Assembly (NCBI GenBank): GCA_000149265.1
Contig: CH002367.1
Coordinates: 849,614 to 913,613, forward strand
Source of the DNA: Ciona savignyi
Taxonomy: Eukaryota; Chordata; Ascidiacea; Phlebobranchia; Cionidae
DNA length: 64,000 nt
Direction: 5' to 3'
Positions 1 to 25,120 of the stretch are shown here, piece by piece. Positions within the stretch are counted from its first letter, which is position 1; the number at the start of each line of letters is the position of its first letter. The notes under the pieces were generated by a model. It ran no database searches. It saw only the letters and a program-made list of their open reading frames with translations, and was not told the origin of the DNA. Position numbers and translations under genes: made by a program.

Positions 1-300
1 TGGAGCTGAATTTGTTCAGTAGGCCAGTACATACTTACAAAAAGCAGTGAAAGGTTTGCTTACCTGTGGTTCAATCAGATAGATATTCAAAGTCGTCAAC
101 TAGCTTGTAAAATACGCAGCAATATTTTCTAATGAATAATAGTATTACTTGCATGAAATGGCCACAGTGACGCAACATACGTATAAGTTACAAAACAATG
201 CTATTTCTAAAGTTAGATATTTTCGTAAAATTATAACGTCACAATAGCACCTATACGTTAAATGTTAGTAAGTCCTAAGCTTACCCATATGTATTACAGT

Positions 301-767
301 CAGGGCCGGTTTTAGGCCGATTTGACCGATTAGATCAAATTGGGCCCCGCACCTTGAAGGGGCCCCGCGCTAGCGGGGTTCTTTCTGTATTACGAGGTTG
401 AAAATACTACTGAAGCGTAAAATAAAAAGTGAAATAATATTCTTTATCATAATATCAATTTGTTATGCATCGTAACTAAGTCAAATTTATATTTATGTGT
501 CTGCCTGTTACGTCATAATGAATATTGTTGCTCAACAATATATATACTGTATAGTGTATATGTTTGGAAGTAAAACAATATATCGTAAATAAGCGTCCAC
601 ATTACCTTTAATTTGTTTTAGAGCAAGTATGAAATGTCTATTTTTGTAGTTTGTGTGTACTAGTATGTATTTTGTGATATATAAACACCCATAAATTTTG
701 CTATGAAGAGTAGGGGCCCCGCCATCACATTTCTAATTGGGCCCCGCGGTTCCTAGCACCGGGCCTG
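301..767. mobile_element. hAT-type MITE, 467 bp
   Basis: Ends CAGGGCCGGTTTTAGG and CCTAGCACCGGGCCTG are inverted repeats. A perfect 8-bp target duplication ATTACAGT lies at 293-300 and 768-775. Both subterminal regions carry GGGCCCCGC, with an AT-rich centre. No coding capacity. Confidence 0.93.
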
Positions 768-1194
768 ATTACAGTAGAACATATTACATCAATAATTATA
801 TTATGAATAGTACAACACAAACCACGTGTGTCTTTGACTTAACCAGTGTGAGTGTAGCGCGTGAGAAACTATAAAACACCACCAGATAGGCCTTATGTTT
901 CGTTGCTAGGGCAAATAGGGAAAAGCACTGCTATAGGAAAAGCACTTATTTTCACGAGATTTAACAAATACGACATAAAAACTTTCTAGCCTTGGGTAAG
1001 AATCGAACTCACAATCTTACCCGTATCATGAAGTCGTGTATTTTGTTGTCTTTGATGAAGAGAGTAATTAATCGAAAAACATATGATTTAGCAAACACGT
1101 TGCAATTATTTTTAACACTTTATGTCCGATAACGACGGTCTGATTGTGTATAATGTGAATTGTTTAATAAGGAAAAACTAAATTAAGAAAATTA

Positions 1195-1360
1195 GGGTAG
1201 GGAGAATCTGCTCACTAAAATGAAGGTTATAATTCTTTAAGGTTATATTTAGCGCTAGGGTCAGAAATTGTTTTGGGGGTTGAGATAAGTATTTTAAACA
1301 GGATTAGAATTAGTTTCTGTGGTTTTAGTGATCAGTTTTCCTTCTTTCCCCTTTTTAGTG
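1195..1360. mobile_element. Palindromic MITE, CACTAAAA family
   Basis: Left end GGGAGAATCTGCTCACTAAAA is the approximate inverse of the right end TTTTAGTGATCAG...CCTTCTTTCCCC. Related pairs occur at 3680-3782, 35345-35580 and 55870-56045. Sits just upstream of the DPP4-like start. Confidence 0.65.
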
Positions 1361-1445
1361 CTGGCCCTTTTCCGATTCCGGGTTGTAATTATTCAATTTC
1401 GTACAGGCGAGTTTATATTGCAGTAAAAGCAACAAAATAGGGAAA

Positions 1446-16783
<15,338 letters not shown>

Positions 16784-16988
16784 AGCACAGATGGATTTGA
16801 CACTTTTATTCCACACCAAATCTGTTTCACCAATATTTCATAATTTGCAATAGATAGTCAACGTAATATTCATTTAAAGCGGTAATTCTTTCTATTTATC
16901 ACCTAACAATTGTTTTCGAGTAACTTAAAGCGCAGATTACGTCACCACTGATAGTGACGTAATAAACGATGTGCAGAATATAGAATCT

Positions 16989-19900
16989 TTAAATCTCGGG
17001 CTCGAGTTCGCCAACACTTCCGTCAACTGCGGTGATTGAAACTTCACTCGCTGAGAACCATCGAGTCAGGTAGTTGAACTCGAAGCGGAACTGTGGGGAA
17101 GATTTGTTGATTAGTCGTTGACATTCGTTGATTAGTCGTTGAAATTTGTTGATTAGTCGTTGACATTTGTTGTTTAGTCGTTGATATTTGTTGATTAGTC
17201 GTTGAAATTTGTTGATTAGTCGTTGAAATTTGTTGTTTAGTCGTTGAAATTTGTTGTTTAGTCGTTGAAATTTGTTGTTTAGTCGTTGAAATTTGTTGTT
17301 TAGTCGTTGAAATTTGTTGTTTAGTCGTTGAAATTTGTTGTTTAGTCGTTGAAATTTGTTGATTAGTTGTTGACATTTTTTCGAGTATAGTCATTAAGTT
17401 TGTTGATTAATTATTGGGATTTGTTGACGAATCCCTAAATGTGGTTGATTATTTGTTGAAATTTTTATATTAGACTTCAAAATGTATTGACTAGTCATTA
17501 AAATTCGTTGAATATAAATTAAAATAATCATTGAAATTTGTTGAATATAATTTGCAATTCATGATTAGCGACGTAATGCGTCGGAAATGACATTGATAAC
17601 AAATCGTGGTTACCTCTGTCTGTGAGCCATCAAAGTTGCCAATTGTGTACGAGTTGCCGACGACCGATTCAACCATCGCTGGAGCGTCAACCTGGTAAGA
17701 TAATAAGGTTGTTCTAGTTATAGTTGATTCATTTTTTTGAAATAAAGCAAACTACGGCACCGTAACTGAAAAGTACTAACACGAACAGTTAAATAGTACT
17801 AAAACGAACTGCCGCCAAACACCAAGGCGAAAAAATAATGTGGAAACAAAAATTAATAATTAAGACGTTTTTTTTGAAGAAATTGTTTGCGCGGTCGAGT
17901 TGTTGGGTTTATTGCAATAATTAGATTTTAAATGAGCCAAACAATGTCATAGATATTATATTCATATTTTTATAAAATAAATAAATGTGAATGGGAAAAC
18001 GCAAGCGGTATCGCATGGGCAATGGTCAGATTTTGCCTTACCCTATGACACAATCGTCTAGCTAGTGACCAGTTTCAAATCTACAACCTTTCGTCTGAAA
18101 GACGACGCACCAACCCACCAAGCTATTCAGTCGAACTTACATTGAAGTTATCGACAGAGTCTGGGAGAGTGAGAATAATCTTGGTCGAGTTGGTCAAGTC
18201 GAGGTCAGTGATTCTTGCTCGAGTGTAGTTTTGCTCCATGTTGTTGGGAAACGACTCAACAGAAACTGGAAATTCAAATAAATCAGTTTATTAGGAAATA
18301 CTGGAACATGTTATCGGTGTGTTGTATAGTCCGGCCCGTTGGTCTAGCGGTTAAGTGCGTCGCCTTTCAATCGAAAGGTTGCAGGTGCGAAACTGGTCGC
18401 TAGCTAGTCGGTTGTGTCCTTGGGAAAGGCACTTTACGGACATTGCCTGAACCTAGAGGCTTAATGGGTTCTACCAAATCAAAGGAACGTGCCTATCATA
18501 TACAACACACTGCAATAGCTCCGGTAACCCGACGATGGGCGCGAGGTGATCTGACGATTGCTCGTGTGATAACCCCCTTGGTTTTCCCATTCACGGGGAT
18601 AAAGATGAATATCCTATCCTATCCTATCCTTGTGAATAACACTTTAACTGTTTTAGTTCAACTCATTTATACACTGGGTTTTGGAGAAGTTAACTAAGTG
18701 ACTTATCTAAGGACACAACCGACCAGCTAAAGACCGGATTCTATTAACTTTTCGGCTGCTAGTAGAAGAATGATGCAAAAGAATAATCTTTCGAAATGAA
18801 CTAACTGGTCGTCTATTGCGGGTATTCGTATTTGAAAATGGAAAAGTTAAATTTTAAAACACAAAATTTCAACTTTAAAAAGTAGGACATATAATGTACA
18901 TTCAACAAACGTAAAACCGATTGTTGGCTTACTTGGGCTTTGGTTGTTGACGTCACAAGACCACGTGATTTGGGAAGAGTTGAATTCTTCGTCGAAGAAA
19001 TTGATGATGAAGGTGAAGTTGCCGGTCGCTTGCCACGCGTGTGGGGCGGAAATGGCGTACAAGCCGGTGGCGGCGGACGATTGTGCTGGAACAATGTCAC
19101 CTTCGAATACGTGGAACCAATACACGGGCTCCGGTAATTGCAGAAGACACGTTCCGTTCCCAATAGCGTTGTACCCAGCAACTACCAATGCTCCAGCTGG
19201 GGTTCGGTCATTAGCAGGCCAGGTGTCGATGTAGGCGACTGGAAAGTTTAGATTAAAAATAATTTTCATTTTTAAAGTCGGTAAAGTTAATCATTTTTTT
19301 CTAATTTTATTATAATCATTATGCAACTATTTATTCTGGCCTGAATTTACTCAAACTTGAAAGGTAAATTTCAATATAATTATGGGTCCCAATTGAAAAA
19401 TTGGGACACATATTGTTTTTGTCCGTTTTTTTTTTCGTCAAAGGTTTGACAGGCATGGCATGGCGCCCCGACATCTACCAGAAGGAATAATGGAATCGTT
19501 ATGAAACTTAGCTATTTGTTGGACAACATGGTCTAGATATGCAGAAACCAAAATTTTGGGTGATAAATCAAGGGGAATTCCCCTGGAAGGTTAAAAACCA
19601 AAACGGTATTTTTTATGAAAAAATTAGCTTTTTGTGGTATAGCGCTTAAACGGCTGCTCCAAATTGAATAAGATTTGTTGGAACGTAAATCCATTAGACA
19701 CTGATTTAACACTTGGAAGAAATAAAAAATTTACCTCGGGAAATACCCTAAAAAATAAGATTTTGTTCTCAAATCATGATTGTGACAGGCATGGCATGTC
19801 GCCCCGACATCTACCAGAAGGAATAACGGAATCGTAATGAAACTTAGCCATATGTTAGACAACATGGTCAAGATACGCAGGAGCAAAATTGTGGGTGATA

Positions 19901-21145
19901 AATTTAGGGGAATTCCCCAGAGACGTAAATAACCAAAACGGTATTTTTTTTCTAAAAAAACTAGTTTTTTGGCATAGCGCTTAAACGGTTGCTTCAATCT
20001 GATTCAAATTTGGTGGAATGTAAGAGCACTACCTACTAATTTAACAATTAGAAAAAATAAAAAATATTATTTAGGGAAATACCCAAAAAAATAAGATTTT
20101 GTTCTCAAATCATGATTGTGACAGGCATGGCATGACGCCCAGACATCTACCAAAAGGAATAATAAAATAGTAATAAAGCTTTGTCATTTGTTAGACAACA
20201 TGGTCTAGATACACAGGAGCAAAATTGTGGGTGATAAATCTAGGGGAACTCCCCGGAGACGTTAAAATCCAAAACGGTTATTTTTCTAAAAAAATAGCTT
20301 TTCGGAACATAGCGTTTAACCGGCTGCTCTAATTTTGATCAGATTTGGTGGAATGCTAGATCGTTAGCCACCCTGTGTAACTTAAAAGAAAGAAAACATT
20401 TACTTAGGGTAACTCCCTTAAAAACGAAAAGATGTTCCTGACTCATGATTGTGACAGGCATACCACATTGCACTGACATCTCCAACAAGGATTCGTCAAA
20501 TCGAATTAAAACTTTAAAAATTGATAGTTAACATGACCCACATATGTAAAAACATAAACTTATTTACCAAGCCCATGGGGAATTCCCCGAAGCCATGAAA
20601 ACTAAATCGAACTGTTTTAGGAATTTAGCTTTATTTCAATACAGCACTTAAAAAAAGCTTTAATTTTAAACATTTGTGAGGAAATCTTTGTAAACCTATC
20701 ACGATTGTTCTTTTTACCTACACATGGAGAAGAAGTTTGGTTTGATAACTATGGGACCCATGAGTTTATGCTTGCAGAAACAAAGTACCTTCTCAGTGTA
20801 TAAAATACAAATTGTGGTTAGGGACCCTGTAGCATGAATATATGGATAACGACATGTGTTTTACAAAGAGTATTGGTTAAACACGTGGTTGACACTCTCT
20901 AGTTTTTAAATAATAATTTTGCGTCGGTAAAGATATATATCTATAATCTTTTATTTTTTATTATGCCACTATTTACGCTTGCCTGATTTTATACCAACGA
21001 AAAATAGAAACTAAATTTGTGAACTAATCTGTACGAAACCAATATTTCTTTCATATTTTGATTCTTAAATTCTTCTACATTCAAGCTTACCTTGAGAATA
21101 AGCAACGCTGAAAACGATGGACAAAATTGCGATTGAAAGCTTCAT
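16989..21145 (-). CDS. Secreted protein of unknown function, two related beta-rich domains, copy A
   Basis: Coding exons on minus, in reading order: 21145-21091, 19238-18933, 18265-18141, 17691-17614, 17090-16989 (666 nt, 221 residues; phases 1,1,0,0). Residues 1-18 are a signal peptide (MKLSIAILS start, Ala-rich end). Residues 19-112 and 121-205 look like two copies of one domain: each has a W/F-P near its start, a strand ending LPEPV or LPDSV, an aromatic F-x-V strand, a Y-x-I strand, and an F-x-F-x-x-N strand followed by an F-x-x-S turn. N-glycosylation sequons are present (NGT, NFT, NSS, NYT, NST). I do not recognise the family. The layout could fit an immunoglobulin-like or carbohydrate-binding beta sandwich, but no diagnostic residue supports either. 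A TATA box lies 85 bp upstream of the ATG. A near-identical copy lies at 25121-27864. Confidence 0.88.
17095..17400. repeat. 21-bp minisatellite in intron 4 of copy A
   Basis: About 13 tandem units of the type TTGTTGATTAGTCGTTGAAA. Most units have GTTTAG in place of GATTAG. Open frames across it reading STTKQQI or STTNQQI on minus are repeat artefacts. Confidence 0.95.
18327..18631 (+). mobile_element. tRNA-like SINE, full length, only in copy A
   Basis: Starts GTCCGGCCCGTTGGTCTAGCGG and ends in four ATCCT repeats. The matching site in copy B (near 26307) has no insertion, so it arrived after the duplication. Lies in intron 2 of the secreted gene. Confidence 0.93.
19384..20925. repeat. Satellite-like array, unit about 335 bp, in intron 1 of copy A
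   Basis: Units start at a shared GTGACAGGCATGGCATG block near 19447, 19787, 20120 and 20455. Each holds a block on 'gacaacatggtctagata', an AGGGGAATTCCCC-type near-palindrome and an ATAGCGCTTAAACGG block. The array is absent from the same intron in copy B. Confidence 0.88.
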
Positions 21146-21229
21146 CTTGTTAGTTCTTGTTTTTCGACTGAGATCTGACTGTTGTGGAGTTCGTATTGTA
21201 CTGTGCTGATCGTACCTTCCATGCCTGGC

Positions 21230-21236
21230 TTATATA
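21230..21236 (-). promoter_or_regulatory. TATA box of copy A secreted gene
   Basis: TATATAA on the minus strand, 85 nt upstream of the ATG. This leaves a 5' UTR of roughly 55-60 nt if transcription starts about 30 nt downstream. The block is conserved in copy B. Confidence 0.7.
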
Positions 21237-21539
21237 TCCCATTTGTTTAGCTTAATTAGTTTCTAGTACAAACGAATTCGCTATAATTTCGAATTCTTCT
21301 GAGGGGCGACGTGTACCGGATAAGTGGTCTTCTGCTGATACAACTGTTACGTCATACACAGACAACATACGACATAGAGGTCGTACTAACTCGGACGGAC
21401 TAAATGACCGACTAATTACAGGTGCTAGCGTCCAATTTAAGAGTCCAGGTGGTAATTTCTGCGGTACCTACCTTAAACCAGTCGTGGATTGAATAGAAAA
21501 AATATGTGGCAAATTAAAGGGTAAGATGTGTTAATCATA

Positions 21540-24445
21540 GATTAATAAAACGACGCATATTTAATTATGAATCCCTTTTGACAAAAGGGACAGCTATCGT
21601 TTTTGTCCATTTTTTCGTCAAATGCTTTTACATGGGGGTATTTTGTCCATCCTAAATTTTAAAGAAGAAATTATTAAATCAGAACAAACATTTAAATATG
21701 ATAGACAACATTTTACCTAGATATGTGAAATCCCAAAATTTAGAGTTTTGCTGAAAGGTAATTCCCTGGCATCGTAAAACAATATTTGATTTTTTACGGT
21801 ATTTTATTTTTTAGGGATCGTAGCGCCCAACCTAATCACCCTAATTTAACGTAATTAAGCGCATTGTTAGTCCACTTACAATAGATTTGTAAAGGTTAAT
21901 TAATTGTTGAATTACTTGGGGAATTCCCCAAACTTGGTATACTTTTCGCCAAACGTAGGACAGTGTATTGTCCGTACGAAACCGTCTAAAAGTAATATTT
22001 AAATCGAAATTAATTTCAGATTTAGTAAACATCATCACCTAGATATATCAAAACCCAAAATTTTTGGATTTTACCCAAGAAGAATTCTCTAGAACCGCAA
22101 AACACTTAATTTTGTAGGAATCATAGCGCCTAACCTACTTTTTTAAATTTAAAATAAGTGTGTTTGTCATTGTTCCACCAAAAATGTTAATAATTTAATT
22201 AATTTTTAATTACTCGGAGAATTCCCCAAATTTGGTAAGCACATTTTTCATCAAACGTTGGGCAGTGTCTTATGCGTCCGAGAGTTTGTTCAGAAGGAGT
22301 GTTCAAATCTAAATTGTTTTTTTTACAAATTGTAGCTTTTATTACCTGGTCATGTTTTACTTCTGAGTAATTCCATAAAATCGTAAACCACTGATTTAAT
22401 CTTTAATGAACATTCAATTTTCTAGGGATCATATCGCCAAACTTAATTCCCCAAATTTAAATTAATTGTGTATGATGTTGGTCAACTCACCCAAAATGTT
22501 AAAAAGAGTTAATTTTTAATCACTGGGGAAATTTCCCAAGTAGGTATATTTTTCGTCAAATATGACGGGGATGTTTTGTCCGTCCGAGATCTTCTAGAAG
22601 GAGTAATTAAATTAAAATAAACAATGTGTTAACTACCATAACCTACATAACGAAAGCCTAATTATTCTTTTTAATTGTAATTGTGGAAATCGTTCGTCCA
22701 TTTTCCAATTGCATAGGGAAATCCCCCAAATTGTGTAACATTATTTTTTATTAAACGCATCATCATTAGTTTATGCCCGGAGAAACAAAACTGTTGCAAT
22801 CAGGTAAAAAACAATCAGAAATGTTATGTAGCACGGTCGAGTCATGCACGAATCTAACGAGAGTGTATATTTTCTAAGGAGAGAATATACTTTTGAATTA
22901 AACATAGTAAACAAGTTTGGTTTGTTAATTCAGGGATTTGCCTTTGTAACCAAAATAACAAGGTTAAATTTATTTTATGATCAAAACAATAAGAATAAAT
23001 GAGCACACACAAAAAATGTGGCAAACAGAACTGAATCCTACAAGATAAACTTTAGTATTAAATTCATTCTGCAGTATTTGATAAAAATAATGGCATTTAG
23101 TGAAAAATTAGTAAAAATGCAGACGTTTAAGCCGCATATGACGACAACTTGCTGCAAATCAAAATTCACCAACACGACCACCCCGCTAATGCGACCGCTT
23201 GATGACGGTCACATGGGTGGTCAGGTAAGCGGGGTTCTACTGTATATATAAATATATATATATACTACCACCATCATTTATACAACAGACTTTGATTGTA
23301 GCCTATATGTATACATTTATAATATATACGCCTGAGAGGAATGGCATGTCGCCCCGACATCTACCAGAATGAAAAATAGAATCTTAATGAAACTTTGTCA
23401 TTTGTTAGACAACATGGTCTAGATGTGCAGAAATCAAATTTTGGGTAATAAATTCAGGGGAATTCCCCTGCGAAGTTAAAAACCAAAAAGGTATTTTTTT
23501 TTAATTAGCTTTTTGGGGCATAGCGCTTGAATGACGTCACTAATTTTAATCAGATTTTGTGAATTGTAAGTGCATTAGCCACTGATTTAACACTTGGAAG
23601 AAATAAAAATGTTATTTAGGGAAATACCCTAAAAATAAGAGTTTGTTCTCAAATCATGATTGTGACAGGCATGCCATGTCGCCCAGCCATATACCGATAG
23701 GAGTAATGAAATCGCAATAAAACTCGGTGATCTGTTAGACTACTTGGTCTAGATATACAGTTTTGGGTGATAAATCCAAAATTTTGGGTGATAAATCCAG
23801 GGGAATACCCTTGGGCCGTTAAAAAGCAAATTGATAGTTCTTTCTAAAAATTTTTTTTAACATAGCGCTTGAAAGGGTTTTTTAAAGAAAGAAAACATTT
23901 ACTCAGGGTATTACCCTTAAAAACTAAGATATGCTCCTTAATCTTGATTGTGACAGACATTTTCCAAAAATATACAGTTTTTTAGCATAGCGCTAGAACA
24001 GCTGCTCCATTTTTGATCAGATTTGTTGAAATGTTAGTGTGGTAGTCGCCTCTGTACCAATGATAAAAAAAAGAAATAATACACCTTGGAAAATCCCCTA
24101 AAAAATTATGATTTGTTCCTAAATCATGATTGTGACAGGCATGGCATATCGCCCGACATCTTCAACAAGGAGTCGTCAAATCGGTACTTAACCCAGTAGA
24201 ATTCCCCGAAGCCATGAAAAACTAAATCAGGCTGTTTTGGGAATTTAGCTTCATTTCACTATAGCGCTTGACAAGAGTCTTTAATTTAAAACATACGTGG
24301 TGAAATGCTTGTAAATCTAACACGATTATTCTTTTTAGCTACACATCAAAAAGAAGGTCTAATAACTATGGGACCCATGCCTTTCGTATCCCGAAACAAA
24401 GATAGTATTAAGTTTATTTTTTATTTTTCTGCCGATACTTTAAAT
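21540..24445. repeat. Satellite-like array between the two duplicates
   Basis: The same family as 19384-20925 but more diverged in 21540-22760. Clearer units begin near 23340, 23664 and 24134. The GAATTCCCC core recurs near 21920, 22220, 22520 and 23460. A stretch at about 22830-23330 shows no clear unit and holds an AT microsatellite (23248-23275). No gene seen. Confidence 0.8.
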
Positions 24446-24579
24446 TCTTTTCATATTTCTACGATCGCCGAGCTCCTATGGTATCCTGTGCTTCGTTGAT
24501 TATTTGATTGCCGGATTTTCTGTCAATTGTGCTGAAACCCTACAGTATATAAATGCATATTTTAACTTCTTAGTTTTAT

Positions 24580-24803
24580 CACCGGTTAGTCTGGTGGTTT
24601 AGTAGTTTGACAGTTGTGTCCTTGGGCAAGGCACTTAACGGGAATTACCCGAACCGAGTGGATTAATGGGTTATACCAAATTAAAGGAACCTGTGGATCA
24701 TACACAACATACTGCAATAACTCCGGTAGTGATATGACGATTGCCTGTGTGTTAACCCCCTTAGTTTTCCCATTCACGAGGATAAACATGAATATTCTAT
24801 CCT
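24580..24803 (+). mobile_element. tRNA-like SINE at the duplication breakpoint
   Basis: CACCGGTTAGTCTGGTGG head, CCTTGGGCAAGGCACTTAA core, ends in ATATTCTATCC and runs directly into the duplicated exon fragment. Confidence 0.9.
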
Positions 24804-24915
24804 ATCAAGATCATTCAATCAACGTTGATAACGCTCGTTACCACATCTACAAGATACTGACGCGACAACTCTGCAAATGCTTGGATCTACAAGTCCCTAG
24901 TGATGTATGGAACTA
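24804..24915 (+). pseudogene. Truncated duplicate of the DPP4-like last exon
   Basis: Matches the 3' 113 bp of the exon at 16661-16783 from ATCAAGATCA to the stop, but lacks the acceptor and the first codons. A SINE tail lies immediately upstream. It keeps the catalytic-His region with two substitutions (Gly to Asp, Phe to Leu). With no upstream exons it cannot make a peptidase. It probably survives as the 3' flank and poly(A) region of the copy B secreted gene. Confidence 0.9.
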
Positions 24916-25120
24916 AAGCACAGATGGATTTGACACTTTTATTCCACACCAAATCTGTTTCACCAATATTTCATAATTTGCAATAGAAAGTCAACGTAAT
25001 ATTCATTTAAAGCGGTAATTCTTTCTATTTATCACCTAACATTTGTTACGAGTAATTTAAAGCGCAGATTACGTCACCACGGATAGTGACGTAATAAACG
25101 ATGTGCAGAATATAGAATCT

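Noticed and set aside
17044..17394. Minus-strand 116-codon frame of STTKQQI repeats
   Set aside because: It is the 21-bp minisatellite read in an open phase. It runs into real exon 5 in the wrong frame and differs freely in copy B.
18443..18697. Recurrent frame beginning MPEPxGLMGSTKLKER in many places
   Set aside because: It is an accidental open frame in the SINE body, found wherever copies are young and lost in older copies; there is no sign of selection.
18813..19269. Several overlapping frames of 65-140 codons on both strands at the secreted gene exon 2 (and 26931-27527)
   Set aside because: Only the minus frame spliced at 18933-19238 joins in phase to a signal peptide and the downstream exons; the others are shadows.
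19900..19925. GGGGAATTCCCC as an NF-kappaB enhancer site
   Set aside because: It recurs because it is part of the satellite unit, with varied flanks and no promoter nearby.
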